DNA of 64,000 nt from CAYQQU01 sp964419545 (GCA_964419545.1 CAYQQU010000006.1:1-64000), one strand, 5' to 3'. Positions 1-8,358 are shown, numbered from the stretch's first letter. The notes: a model not told the origin generated them from the letters alone. Numbers and translations: made by a program.

Positions 1-52
1 CCCGACCCGCTGATTACAAATCAGCTGCTCTGGCCAACTGAGCTATGCTGGC
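1..52 (-). tRNA. tRNA-Thr (anticodon TGT), truncated by the window edge
   Basis: Read on the minus strand from 52, the sequence has a 7-nt acceptor strand (GCCAGCA), a D arm with GCTC/GAGC and an anticodon stem GCTGA/TCAGC closing the loop TTTGTAA, so the anticodon is TGT (Thr, ACA codons). The T arm and 3' end lie outside the window. In many Bacteroidetes a tRNA cluster starting with tRNA-Thr lies between hpf and tuf, which fits this position downstream of hpf. Confidence 0.93.
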
Positions 53-433
53 TGGTAGTGAACGGATTATCAAAGCGCTTCGATGCATTGATTCCCGGAA
101 CGCTCCTCCTGCGACGCGCCCTCCCTTCCCCGAAGCGGGCGATTTTGCCGGCAGTTGGACTACGTTCAGCAAAATAGCTGGGGTTTTAGTTCCCCCGACT
201 GTGTATTTTTGCGAATAGCGTACGAACCTTTCCTCGGTCGGGAAGCAACAGAATAGAGTGAGAAAATAAGCCGGGCAGGGGTGCGGAAATGCCGGAATCA
301 TAGAAAACTGCATCCATCGCCGGAGTGATAACCCTGCATCGGGCCAGAGAACACAAGGGTTGTGTTACTGCTTCTAAACCTGTCATCTGCTTCATTTCCA
401 AGTCGCTGGAGGACATTTCCTCAAAAGCGATTG

Positions 434-441
434 CAAAGATA
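434..441 (-). promoter_or_regulatory. candidate -7 box (TATCTTTG) for the tRNA-Thr transcript
   Basis: It matches the Bacteroidetes primary-sigma -7 consensus TAnnTTTG on the minus strand and lies beyond the hpf terminator, so it could drive the tRNA gene cluster. No clear -33 TTG is visible at the usual spacing. Confidence 0.4.
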
Positions 442-501
442 GGACTTTTATCCAAAAGAAAAAATAGTGGTTTTTATTTTTTGCTAATTTGCAGGCGGTG
501 G

Positions 502-522
502 AAAAAACGGGGCCGGGCCCCG
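502..522 (-). terminator. intrinsic terminator after hpf
   Basis: Minus-strand hairpin with 7-bp arms CGGGGCC/GGCCCCG (508-522) followed directly by six U (502-507). It lies 68 nt after the hpf stop, preceded by a second hairpin at 530-563. Confidence 0.75.
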
Positions 523-589
523 GAAACGAACGCCCTTTCCGCGGAAGTACGCGAAAAGGGCGTCGGCGTGAAACCCCGAAGAAACGGGT

Positions 590-886
590 TTAGTTCCGGA
601 CCCGTTCTTTGTAACGCAGGAGCTGGCGGCGCAGGGCCGATGCGGCGCCGGCCACCGAAGCCTCAAATGTCTTTTGGGTAGCTTTGGCCACCAGTATTTC
701 GCCGGGCACGTTGAGGCGTACCTCGGCGATCTTATCTTTAATCTGGCCCGAATTTTCCAGCCGTAGCGTCACCCGGGCTTCGATAATGCGATCGAAATAA
801 TTTTCCATCTTGCTGAGCTTTTTCTCGATGAAATGCAACAGCTTCTGATCCGCCTTAAATTGCACAGCTTCGGTGTGTACTTTCAT
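590..886 (-). CDS. hpf: ribosome hibernation promoting factor, short HPF/RaiA type
   Basis: 98 residues beginning MKVHTEAVQF, the length of short HPF proteins. HPF binds the decoding centre of the 30S subunit in slow growth and blocks translation or promotes 100S dimers. The core shows the family pattern of an amphipathic helix (residues about 12-25), an acidic and aliphatic beta sheet (EARVTLRLE, AEVRLNVPGE) and a basic C-terminal helix (ALRRQLLRYKERVRN). The open frame extends further upstream into xerC, but ATG 886 matches the family start. It follows xerC by 28 nt on the same strand, so the two are probably co-transcribed. It lacks the C-terminal dimerisation domain of long HPF. Confidence 0.92.
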   Translation of the reverse strand: MKVHTEAVQFKADQKLLHFIEKKLSKMENYFDRIIEARVTLRLENSGQIKDKIAEVRLNVPGEILVAKATQKTFEASVAGAASALRRQLLRYKERVRN

Positions 887-914
887 ACGTTTGGATTTTT
901 TAATGATGAAAAAA

Positions 915-1835
915 TCAATGCACCCGGCCCGGCGGCGATCCGTCCTGCCGGCGGGCCTTGGGATGGGCCTGATCATAGACCCGTTTTAAACGCTCGATCG
1001 AATTGTGCGTATAAACCTGGGTAGCCGCCAGGTTGGCGTGCCCCAATAACGCTTTCACCGCATTGAGATCGGCGCCCCGGTCGAGCAAATGCGTCGCAAA
1101 AGAATGGCGCAGAACGTGGGGGCTGCGCTGTTCGGCCGTAGTCACTACCGCCAGGTAACGCCGTACGGTATTGTATACCCACTTGGGGTAGAGGGGTTTG
1201 CCGGCGTCGGTGAGGAACAGATGGTCGGTTGCCGCCTGGGGGAAAGCGGATTTGCGGACGGGCAGGTAGGCTCGCATCAGCCCGCCCAACTGATCGCCGA
1301 ACGGAAGGAGGCGTTCCTTGTTGCCCTTGCCCAGCACTTTCAGCTGGCGGCCCGGCCAGTCGATGCTGCCCACGCGCAATGCGATGAGCTCGGACCGCCG
1401 CATTCCCGTTGCGTAGAGCAGCTCCAGCAACAGGCGGTCGCGCCATCCCGCATAGTCGTCGGAAAATTCGCAATCGTTGAACAGGCGGGAAAGAGCCGCT
1501 TCGGGCAGATGCGCGGGCAGTTGGCGACCTGCTTTCGGACTAGGGACGTTGCTGACGGGATTAGCCGCGATCACGCCCTGCGAGAGCAGAAAGCGGAAAT
1601 ACGTCTTGAGAGCGGACAATTTGCGATGTATGGTGCGCGCTGAGTAATCGTTCGTCAGCAACTCCACCACCCAGGCCCGCAGATGAGGGTGTTCTACTGC
1701 TTCCGGCGTTTGGAACCCATAAACGGCGTCGAGAAAACGAAGAAACTGGGTGACGTCGCTGCGGTAGGCCGTCAGGGTGTGGGGCGACAATCGCTTTTCG
1801 TATTGCAAAAAATTGATGAAGGTATCCAGTTTCAT
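915..1835 (-). CDS. xerC: tyrosine recombinase XerC-like
   Basis: 306 residues from ATG 1835 (an ATG at 1844 is also possible). N-terminal SAM-like DNA-binding domain (about 1-90), then the catalytic domain with the complete tyrosine recombinase set: R146 (TGMRRSE), K170 (GKGNKER), H240 and R243 (HVLRHSFATH), H266 (LLGHANLA) and the nucleophile Y275 (QVYTH). Such enzymes act as XerCD on the dif site to resolve chromosome dimers. The rpsU-xerC-hpf-tRNA order is usual in Bacteroidetes, so this is the housekeeping copy and not a phage or integron integrase. XerC and XerD cannot be separated with certainty by eye. Confidence 0.93.
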   Translation of the reverse strand: MKLDTFINFLQYEKRLSPHTLTAYRSDVTQFLRFLDAVYGFQTPEAVEHPHLRAWVVELLTNDYSARTIHRKLSALKTYFRFLLSQGVIAANPVSNVPSPKAGRQLPAHLPEAALSRLFNDCEFSDDYAGWRDRLLLELLYATGMRRSELIALRVGSIDWPGRQLKVLGKGNKERLLPFGDQLGGLMRAYLPVRKSAFPQAATDHLFLTDAGKPLYPKWVYNTVRRYLAVVTTAEQRSPHVLRHSFATHLLDRGADLNAVKALLGHANLAATQVYTHNSIERLKRVYDQAHPKARRQDGSPPGRVH

Positions 1836-2089
1836 CCGCCGCATTTGATGCTCCAGATAGGCAACCCATTGCCCAAATATTAAATTAATGTAAACCAATT
1901 TTCGGAAAAATGCAACGGATAAGGAGCCCTATTTCATCCTGCCGGGCTGCGGCCACTATATTTTCAGGCATTTATTCACCTACCGGTCGGACAAAAAAAG
2001 CCGAGGGCAAAGCGACTTGCGGAGCCGGTCAGCCATTGGCTTTTGCCGGCTGCGTTGCGCCGGCGCTATTATGATAGAGGAGGAGTGGT

Positions 2090-2284
2090 TTATTGAGCTT
2101 GGTCGCCGTACATTTTCTGCTTGTAGACCGCTTTGAGCATCTCGTTGCGGCGCTTGACGGAAGGCTTGGTGAAGTGCTTGCGGCGGCGGAGTTCTTTCAT
2201 GACGCCGGCGCGCTGGTATTTGCGCTTGTATTTCTTCAGTGCGCGCTCGATTGATTCATTATCTTTGACATCGACAATCAGCAT
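2090..2284 (-). CDS. rpsU: 30S ribosomal protein bS21
   Basis: 64 residues, MLIVDVKDNESIERALKKYK at the start, a highly basic middle (ELRRRKHFTKPSVKRR) and a C-terminal helix: a complete bS21. In Bacteroidetes bS21 helps hide the 3' end of 16S rRNA, which explains why this group rarely uses Shine-Dalgarno sequences. The 20 bases before ATG 2284 on the minus strand are AT-rich and contain no GGAGG-like site. It stands 254 nt upstream of xerC and has its own candidate promoter. Confidence 0.97.
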   Translation of the reverse strand: MLIVDVKDNESIERALKKYKRKYQRAGVMKELRRRKHFTKPSVKRRNEMLKAVYKQKMYGDQAQ

Positions 2285-2328
2285 GAAAAGACATTTTGAT
2301 TTATAGATTTTTTGATTAAAATGGACCG

Positions 2329-2336
2329 CAAAGATA
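2329..2336 (-). promoter_or_regulatory. candidate -7 box (TATCTTTG) for rpsU
   Basis: Perfect TAnnTTTG on the minus strand, 44 nt upstream of the rpsU start; it predicts a 5' UTR of about 35-40 nt. The -33 element is not obvious. Confidence 0.55.
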
Positions 2337-2419
2337 GCTAAAAACTGAAAACGGGGCTACAGTTTTTTCGTAATTTATCCCAGTAATTTTTTGTTCCCGG
2401 CCGTAAACTATTCCACCCG

Positions 2420-2848
2420 ATGGCTAAAAAAAAACACTTTATCAAAAAACCCGTCTACGAGGGCGGCCCCAAAGCAATGAAGGCCTTTATCGCCCAAAAC
2501 CTGCGCTACCCGCCGGAGGCGCGCGCTGAAGGCGTCGAGGGCACGGTGGTGGTTCGGTTCGACATCGATCATTCCGGGAAGGTAGCCCGCACCAAGGTGG
2601 TGACGGGCATCGGCTACGGATGCGACGAAGAAGCAGAGCGGCTGGTCAGACTGCTTGTCTTCCGGGTGCCCAGGACGAGAAAATTGCGGGTTTTGTTCCA
2701 TAAAACGATCAATATCCATTTTCGGCTCCCCGCAGCCCGGCCCACGCCTCCTTCCCCTGCGTACGTCTATACCGTCGTACCCGCCAAGGATGAAAACAAA
2801 AAACCCTCCGAAGGCGGTTATTCCTACACCATCGACCTGAACGGCTAA
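2420..2848 (+). CDS. TonB C-terminal domain protein without membrane anchor
   Basis: 142 residues. The pattern YEGGPKAMKAF...NLRYPPEA...EGTVVVRFDIDHSGKV (residues about 13-55) is that of the TonB C-terminal domain (TonB_C), which in full TonB proteins contacts TonB-dependent receptors across the periplasm. There is no N-terminal transmembrane helix, proline-rich linker or signal peptide here; the protein starts with a lysine-rich MAKKKHFIKK. The second half (from about residue 100) is proline-rich and unlike the family. It may be a stand-alone domain with another role. It is followed after 9 nt by a lipoprotein gene in the same direction, so they probably form an operon. Confidence 0.75.
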   Translation: MAKKKHFIKKPVYEGGPKAMKAFIAQNLRYPPEARAEGVEGTVVVRFDIDHSGKVARTKVVTGIGYGCDEEAERLVRLLVFRVPRTRKLRVLFHKTINIHFRLPAARPTPPSPAYVYTVVPAKDENKKPSEGGYSYTIDLNG

Positions 2849-2857
2849 CTTAACGGC

Positions 2858-3553
2858 ATGAAACCGATCATACTCTTCTTCCTATTGACGGCATTGGCTG
2901 CCGGATGCGCCAAAGACATCACCCGGGACGGACCGGGCAGCGCCGACGATTCCGAAAAAATAGACCTGGGCGCCCACTTTCTCGATGAGGCTTCCCTCGA
3001 CGCCACGCCTTACGAGCGCCGGCCCTACCTCACCCTGCGCAACGAGGCCGGAGAAACATTCGACTTTTCGATGGCGCAGCCGGCCTTCAGCAGCGGCTTT
3101 GCTTTTTCCCGTACTTTTGACCACCCCTTTATTCCGGAGAAAAAAGTGATCTACACCTTCACCGGCGATCGGGTGGAATACGACTTTTTTAATACGGAAC
3201 TAGGCATGCGCCTCGAAATCGTCATCCATCCGAACCTCTGCAGCGATCCTCGCCTGGCTACCGAAAACCTGGTGTCGGACCACCTCCACGTGTTCATCCG
3301 CGGCCTGGTGGCGCCCGAACAGGAAATCCAGGAACCGGCCCTGGATCTGGACCTCAACAACAACCTGCTGTGCCGCATCGACCAGGAGCAGGTGCGCTTT
3401 CTCAATGAAGTAACCCTGCTGGGAGAAACGTTTTACAACGTCTATGCCAGCCGCATCAGCCGCGCCTCCTTTTTTACGGAGGTATTTTTCAACCGGGAAC
3501 TGGGCCTGGTCGCTTTGCGTAGCCCCAATACCTTTTTGGTGCTCGAATCTTGA
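2858..3553 (+). CDS. hypothetical lipoprotein
   Basis: 231 residues with a lipoprotein signal peptide (MKPIILFFLLTALAAGC, lipobox Cys17). The mature part is rich in aromatic and acidic residues, with alternating beta-strand patterns and no family I recognise. It lies 9 nt behind the TonB_C-like gene and is the last gene of that pair; a repeat element begins 3 nt after its stop codon. Probably membrane-anchored in the periplasm or on the surface; function unknown. Confidence 0.7.
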   Translation: MKPIILFFLLTALAAGCAKDITRDGPGSADDSEKIDLGAHFLDEASLDATPYERRPYLTLRNEAGETFDFSMAQPAFSSGFAFSRTFDHPFIPEKKVIYTFTGDRVEYDFFNTELGMRLEIVIHPNLCSDPRLATENLVSDHLHVFIRGLVAPEQEIQEPALDLDLNNNLLCRIDQEQVRFLNEVTLLGETFYNVYASRISRASFFTEVFFNRELGLVALRSPNTFLVLES

Positions 3554-3556
3554 GTT

Positions 3557-3709
3557 TAACCCGGAATATTCATGGGTTCTTCGTCATGACGGTCGTCAGG
3601 CTTGCGTTCGCGCAGGCGGGTATCCCCAGATGCGGTGAGTAACAAGCAACCGCAAGAATGGCGGGCAGTTGGGCTTCGCAATAGATGAATCCATGAATAA
3701 TCCGGGCTA
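3557..3709. repeat. inverted-repeat element, copy A (long form)
   Basis: About 153 bp with imperfect terminal inverted repeats: TAACCCGGAATATTCATGG at the left and its near complement CCATGAATAATCCGGGCTA at the right (3691-3709). The left end continues GTTCTTCGTCA and the right part contains GGCTTCGCAATAGAT, both shared with copy B at 5382-5475. The right end overlaps the TAG stop of the arylsulfotransferase-like gene. It has no coding capacity and resembles a MITE or large REP element. Confidence 0.75.
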
Positions 3710-5368
3710 CTGCACCAACAGTCGCCCGCTTGTTTTTCCTGCAATCCGGATAAAGTAGACCCCGGCCGGCCAGTCGGCAGTGAGCAGCCGGTTGGCGCCG
3801 GCGGTCAATACGCCCCGATATCGCTGCTGCCCCCGGGCGTCGAAGACCTCCACCTCCGCGCCCGGCGCGCCACTCCACTCCAGGGTGGCGAACCCGTGGG
3901 CGGGATTGGGATACAGGCGCAGCGCGGGGCCGGCGGGCGGCGCCCCGGCCGACAGGAGCTGGTCACAAAAGGCCGTATCGGGATTCAGTTCGATGTACCC
4001 CTGCGGCGTGAGGTCGCGCCCGGTAAAAGCCGGATAATCGACCGGATAGCGCTTAAAACGGAAGACGAAACTGTTGGCGGCGCCCAGCGTATCCCCCTGA
4101 GCTACGGGCTCGCCGCCCGACAAAGGCGCCCGGTATTCCCAGACGATTTCATGGTCCGGCGTCAGTTCGAAGATATACCCCAGCCGGCCGGAACAGATCA
4201 GCAGATTATCGTTGGGCAATACCTGCATACTGGATAGTCCACCGGAAAACAAGCGCGGCGGATCAGGATGGGTGACGGTGAGGTCGAAGCCGGCCGGCTG
4301 CCAGGCTCCCGTGTCGAGGGGATAGCTCCAGTCCTGGACGCTAAATTCCGGTGTAAAGATGTTTACGGTGGAATACGAGGTAGTGACCCGGTTGTTGAAC
4401 ACGCCCAGCTTGTCGTAGTGCAGGTGGTCGGGGGGCAGAAAATCCCGGAGCCAATGGATGTCGTGGGGATAGAAGAGCTGTTGGTCGGCTTCGGTTCCCC
4501 GGCGGTAGGCCGCCGGGTTGCCCCAGCGGTACAGCAGGTCGCCGCCTCGCCCGCTGAGCCCGCCGGTGGAGCCTGCGGCTTCTTCGGTAGTGGTGCTATG
4601 ATCGATGACCCAGACTTCATGGAAGGTCGGCACGCAGATCAGGATCTGATCCAGCGCCGGATGGTAATCGATGGCGTTGGTATGCATCCAGTCGGCCCGG
4701 CCGTTATTGGTGTGGTAATTGATATCCACCCGTTCGGGATGATCGGCGACGGAGCCATAGTTGTCTTTTGTAGGGTCGAAATCCTGGATCAGGTGATCCC
4801 AGACGCGCCATTCCCAGACGATCTCATCGGTTTCGGGGTCGATTTCCAGGATGTAATCCGGCCAGAGCTCGCTGTCGGGCAGGGCCGCCGGATCCCGCCC
4901 GGCCTGCAGGGCTTCGGCAGTGGTTTTCAGCTCCCAGGAAATGGCCAGGATATTGCCGTTGGGCAGGGGCTCGACGTCGTGGTGCAGGCGTCGCAGCGAA
5001 TCGTTCTGTTCGAAACTCCACAGCAGGTTGTTGTCCCAGTCGCGCAATTCGATGATCCCCCCGCCGCCGCCGGCCCAGATGGGATAGCTCACCGGCTGGT
5101 TGTCTCTTTTGCATTTCAGCAGGCGACCGTCCTCCAGCAGATAGACCATATTCCCGGGGCGGTAGCTAGGATCGTCGGTCCAGGTATGGACGATCTCTCC
5201 GCAGTTGTTGATCAGGAAGACATTCGGTTGGTCGTGAGGAAAAAACAAATTGTACCCGTCAAACGCCCGGGCGGGATCGTACTGCAACACGCCTACGGTA
5301 CGCTGCGCCGGCAGGGCGCCGGCCAGGAACAGGATCAACGATAGCAAAAGAAAGCGCTGCTTTTGCAT
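3707..5368 (-). CDS. arylsulfotransferase-like secreted protein with T9SS type A sorting domain
   Basis: 553 residues: signal peptide (1-21, ending ALPAQ), a long beta-propeller-like region with repeated WD/NGN motifs and histidines (HHDVEPLPNGN, WMHTNAIDYHP, FYPHDIHWL) typical of the bacterial arylsulfotransferase (ASST) family, and from about residue 485 a C-terminal type A sorting domain (LYPNPAHGFATLEW ... GVYFIRI). ASST enzymes transfer sulfate between phenolic compounds; whether this one does is not shown. The sorting domain predicts export by T9SS and attachment to or release from the cell surface. The gene is flanked on both sides by copies of one inverted-repeat element (start codon 13 bp from copy B, stop codon inside copy A). 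Confidence 0.8.
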   Translation of the reverse strand: MQKQRFLLLSLILFLAGALPAQRTVGVLQYDPARAFDGYNLFFPHDQPNVFLINNCGEIVHTWTDDPSYRPGNMVYLLEDGRLLKCKRDNQPVSYPIWAGGGGGIIELRDWDNNLLWSFEQNDSLRRLHHDVEPLPNGNILAISWELKTTAEALQAGRDPAALPDSELWPDYILEIDPETDEIVWEWRVWDHLIQDFDPTKDNYGSVADHPERVDINYHTNNGRADWMHTNAIDYHPALDQILICVPTFHEVWVIDHSTTTEEAAGSTGGLSGRGGDLLYRWGNPAAYRRGTEADQQLFYPHDIHWLRDFLPPDHLHYDKLGVFNNRVTTSYSTVNIFTPEFSVQDWSYPLDTGAWQPAGFDLTVTHPDPPRLFSGGLSSMQVLPNDNLLICSGRLGYIFELTPDHEIVWEYRAPLSGGEPVAQGDTLGAANSFVFRFKRYPVDYPAFTGRDLTPQGYIELNPDTAFCDQLLSAGAPPAGPALRLYPNPAHGFATLEWSGAPGAEVEVFDARGQQRYRGVLTAGANRLLTADWPAGVYFIRIAGKTSGRLLVQ

Positions 5369-5381
5369 GGGATTGCGTTTT

Positions 5382-5475
5382 TAGCCCGGATCATTCATGG
5401 GTTCTTCGTCAGGAGAAGCCAAAATGGCGACCAGTTTGGCTTCGCAATAGATTAATCCATACACAATCCGGGTTA
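5382..5475. repeat. inverted-repeat element, copy B (short form)
   Basis: 94 bp, same ends as copy A (left TAGCCCGGATCATTCATGG, right CCATACACAATCCGGGTTA) and the same inner segments GTTCTTCGTCA and GGCTTCGCAATAGAT, but with an internal deletion relative to copy A. It lies directly upstream of the start codon of the arylsulfotransferase-like gene, so the 5' UTR or promoter of that gene must lie in or across it. Confidence 0.75.
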
Positions 5476-5521
5476 GAATGATAAAATTTTTTCGCGATCA
5501 ACCCATCCAGGTCAAACAAGA

Positions 5522-5553
5522 GGACCCCATTCACCGGCCGGAGAATGGGGTCC
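5522..5553 (-). terminator. hairpin after the sus operon
   Basis: Perfect 11-bp stem (GGACCCCATTC/GAATGGGGTCC) around a GC-rich loop, 30 nt past the stop of the susE-like gene on the minus strand. The following U-run is poor, so termination efficiency is uncertain. Confidence 0.6.
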
Positions 5554-5582
5554 CTCAGTTCATTCAAAAGGCGGTCGCCGGA

Positions 5583-6509
5583 TTACTCCGGAGTGTACAC
5601 TGAGGTCCACTTTTCGCCGTACACATCCCCGACGATGGAGATGGTGATGACGCCGGTTTCCAGGTCGACGAAGCTATCCTGATCCGGGTTCGGGAGCAGG
5701 TTTTGCCAGGGGTCGGTCGCGCCGGAGAACGTGATCGTACCGCAGGCGTCGGTGATGGTCACCACCAGGTCGGCAGTGCCGTAATTGTCTTTATAGGGGC
5801 CGACGCTGTAGAGGCCGCCCGAGAAGTCCTGAATTTCGTACTGCCCTTCGCCGACCTGAGTCAGCTCGACGCCGGTAAGCGTATGCTCCGGGAATTCCGG
5901 CAGGAAGTCGTGCTGGTCGTAGGTCGTCACCACGGTATAGGCGCCGGCCAGGTCGGACTCGCAGAGCAGGTCGGCGTCAAAGCTGAAGAAGCCGCTGAAG
6001 GGAGCCGAAGCGATGACGTTGGGGCCGGTATTGGTGCGGCTAAACGAACTGCCGTCGTTTTTGGTCACCGTACCTTCGAAGCGCATGGTGCTGCCGCCGT
6101 CTACATCATCGATGGTTATGCCCAGGGCGTCGAGCACTTCATTCATAGTAATGGTGAAAGACACCGAAGGCAGTCCTGTATCCGGATTGGTTGAGAACTC
6201 GGAGGCGTTGATCGTCAACAAGTCCACCGGGCCGACGTTGCCGGCGCCGTCGTTCTCCTTGTCGATGTACTGGACGGTCCAGGAATAGGAAGCCACGTTG
6301 CGGCCGTCGTCCTCATCGTAAAATTCCACGGAAATATCGACAGCCGAGTTATCCGGATCGGTGAAGAAGAAAGCGCCGCTTCTGTCCAACAGACGTGCGA
6401 AGGCCCCTTTCTGCAGATCTTCGAACTCGACAAACGCCATGTCTTTCTCGCAGGCCGTGAAGGCCAGGAGAAAAGAGACGGTGAGTATTGCGAGATTTAA
6501 TTTTTTCAT
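5583..6509 (-). CDS. SusE/SusF-like surface lipoprotein
   Basis: 308 residues with a lipoprotein signal (MKKLNLAILTVSFLLAFTAC, Cys20). The mature part consists of Ig-like beta domains rich in Asp, Gly and Thr, with no detectable catalytic motif. It is the third gene of the susC-susD run (109 nt after susD), the position usually taken by a SusE/F-type accessory glycan- or ligand-binding lipoprotein, so it probably helps capture substrate on the cell surface. The assignment rests on context and general architecture rather than on a diagnostic motif. Confidence 0.65.
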   Translation of the reverse strand: MKKLNLAILTVSFLLAFTACEKDMAFVEFEDLQKGAFARLLDRSGAFFFTDPDNSAVDISVEFYDEDDGRNVASYSWTVQYIDKENDGAGNVGPVDLLTINASEFSTNPDTGLPSVSFTITMNEVLDALGITIDDVDGGSTMRFEGTVTKNDGSSFSRTNTGPNVIASAPFSGFFSFDADLLCESDLAGAYTVVTTYDQHDFLPEFPEHTLTGVELTQVGEGQYEIQDFSGGLYSVGPYKDNYGTADLVVTITDACGTITFSGATDPWQNLLPNPDQDSFVDLETGVITISIVGDVYGEKWTSVYTPE

Positions 6510-6618
6510 CGTGATAAAAATTTTTGAAAGTTTGCCATGGAAAGCAGCCGTTCGCTAGCTTTTGGCCGGCTCCTTTCCATAGCTTTATTGATAAAACAAA
6601 TGGCTTTACCCGTATTAG

Positions 6619-8331
6619 TTAGTTGATAAAGCCTTGAGCCGGGTTCGTGTCCCAGAATACCTGGGTGGTCAGATCCTGGCGTTGCGTGGCGTTGGCGTTG
6701 CGGTTGACGTAGCCGGCCGGATACCAGAACGTACGCGGGAAAGGCGTGGAATCCACTTCCCGGGTAGGCTGCATATCCGTGGGTTTGCCCGTACGACGGT
6801 AGTTGTTGAAGGCCTCCAGGCCGTTGCCGTGCAGGGCCAGCCGGTATTCGTTCATGATGACGTCGAGCTTGTCCTCTTCGGTCGCCGCGGCGTCATAGAG
6901 AGCCAGCACTTCTTCGATATAGGCATCCACTTGTTCCTCCGAAGGCTTAAAGTCGGGATTGACCGGAGCTACGCTTTCGAAACCCATCACTTTTTCGATC
7001 GACTGGGTGACGGCGGTACGCAGCAGCTCGCGCGGGTCCATATCGTTCGTTTTCAGGATCAAAGCGGCTTCCGCGCGCAGGAAATAGACCCAGGAGGACA
7101 GCATGATCGGCTGGATGCCGGCGCCGCGTCCGCCGTCCGTACCCATATTGGAAACGTCGAGGTCATCATCGATATCGCTGTCCGGGCAGTTCTGCGGGTT
7201 GTCGTCGAACTTGCCTCCGGCCGGGTAGAGGCCCCAGGCCGTACGCAGCAGGTCGTCCGGCGGGATACCGTCGTTATTACCGTGGGCGCGTCCCCAGTAG
7301 CCGCCGTATTCATCGTCGGGGTCGCCGTCGCTGAGCGAAGCGGTGCACCAGGGCAGCCCGTCGGGCCAGTGCGAGGGATACGGAGCGTTCACGCAATCCA
7401 GCGTAAACTGGTCTTCGTCCGATTCGTCACAGTCCTGGCGATAGAAGTAGTAGCGCAGGCGCGGATCCTCGGTTTCTTTTTCGCCGAAGAATTGCCACAT
7501 GTAGTAGTTGGACATGTACCAGGACGGGCCGCCCACTTCGTAACCGTCGGTGTAGTAGGGATGGCGGGAATCCGGGTTTACCCGGTTGCTACCGTACTGG
7601 AACTCCCAGTCTTCAATCGTCTGGTCGATGATATTGCCTTCGTCGAGCAAGGCGTTGATGGCGGAGGCGGCGTTGTCGTTCACCAATCGCGTCATGACGT
7701 AATACCGCAGCTGCAGGGTTTTCGCCAGCCGTAACCATCTGGCGGCCGAGCCATTGTAGTAAATATCGTTATCTACCGTACCCCGCGGCGCTCCCAGTTC
7801 GGCGATGGCTTCTTCGAGCAGGGTAAAAGCTGCTTCGTAAACATCCTGATCGTCGTCAGCCCCGGGGCTGGGGTTTTCGATCCCCTGGAAAGCCTGCGAA
7901 TAAGGAATATCGCCGAACAGATCTACCAGCGTAAAGAGAATATACGCCTTCATGACCTTGGCGCTTCCCGAATGGATCGTCTGGCTCGGTTCGGTTTCAT
8001 TCGCCAGTTGGACCACCAGGTTGATATCCGGCAGCAACTCCGAAAAAGCTTTTTCCCAAAGAACGTCGAAGTTAACCGGGCCATCCTCGTTGAAGTATTG
8101 GTTACCAGTAGACATGGCGACCATTCGCACGTAGGGCATGGTCTCGTCGCTGGCTTCGTCGACGAATTCGACGAACTCCAAAATGACGTTGTTGTACACC
8201 AGGCCGAGTTCCGCATTTTCAGGTGTAACGGCGCTGGGGTCGTTGAGCAGGTCTTCCAGTTCGGTATTGGCGCAGGCCCCGAGGAAGAAGACCAGGATGG
8301 TGAGTAAACTAAACTTGATTATATTTTTCAT
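6619..8331 (-). CDS. SusD/RagB family nutrient-binding outer-membrane lipoprotein
   Basis: 570 residues, lipoprotein signal MKNIIKFSLLTILVFFLGAC (Cys20), then alpha-helical TPR-like repeats (for example LVDLFGDIPYSQAFQG and the ARWLRLAKTLQLRYYVMTRL region) typical of the SusD-like_2 branch. SusD forms the lid over the SusC barrel and binds the oligomeric substrate. It starts 27 nt after susC. The substrate cannot be told from sequence; no glycoside hydrolase, peptidase or anti-sigma/ECF gene is adjacent, so the system may serve peptides or glycans processed elsewhere. Confidence 0.95.
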   Translation of the reverse strand: MKNIIKFSLLTILVFFLGACANTELEDLLNDPSAVTPENAELGLVYNNVILEFVEFVDEASDETMPYVRMVAMSTGNQYFNEDGPVNFDVLWEKAFSELLPDINLVVQLANETEPSQTIHSGSAKVMKAYILFTLVDLFGDIPYSQAFQGIENPSPGADDDQDVYEAAFTLLEEAIAELGAPRGTVDNDIYYNGSAARWLRLAKTLQLRYYVMTRLVNDNAASAINALLDEGNIIDQTIEDWEFQYGSNRVNPDSRHPYYTDGYEVGGPSWYMSNYYMWQFFGEKETEDPRLRYYFYRQDCDESDEDQFTLDCVNAPYPSHWPDGLPWCTASLSDGDPDDEYGGYWGRAHGNNDGIPPDDLLRTAWGLYPAGGKFDDNPQNCPDSDIDDDLDVSNMGTDGGRGAGIQPIMLSSWVYFLRAEAALILKTNDMDPRELLRTAVTQSIEKVMGFESVAPVNPDFKPSEEQVDAYIEEVLALYDAAATEEDKLDVIMNEYRLALHGNGLEAFNNYRRTGKPTDMQPTREVDSTPFPRTFWYPAGYVNRNANATQRQDLTTQVFWDTNPAQGFIN

Positions 8332-8358
8332 AAGTTATTGTCGCTTTGTGGTGTTGAT

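Larger units (their letters stand above)
53..589. other. intergenic region between hpf and tRNA-Thr
   Basis: I see no convincing gene in these 537 bases. They hold a terminator for hpf (502-522), a second hairpin at 530-563 (ACGCCCTTT/AAAGGGCGT arms) and a minus-strand TAnnTTTG box at 434-441 that could start the tRNA transcript about 375 nt upstream of the tRNA. A minus-strand open frame from ATG 416 to 186 (76 codons) follows that box but looks like no family I know. Confidence 0.5.

Noticed and set aside
186..416. 76-codon minus-strand frame after the TATCTTTG box at 434-441
   Set aside because: No domain, no convincing composition, and it lies in the leader of the tRNA cluster; kept only as a remark in the intergenic entry.
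915..1835. Tyrosine recombinase as a sign of a prophage, integron or integrative element
   Set aside because: Its place between rpsU and hpf beside a tRNA is the usual housekeeping xerC context in Bacteroidetes; no phage or conjugation genes are near.
1899..2089. Terminator between rpsU and xerC
   Set aside because: There is a U-run near 1993-1999 on the minus strand, but the preceding stem has internal mismatches and is not convincing.
2282..2305. GGAGG-type ribosome binding site before rpsU
   Set aside because: The minus-strand leader is AT-rich and contains no purine-rich match to the anti-SD consensus.
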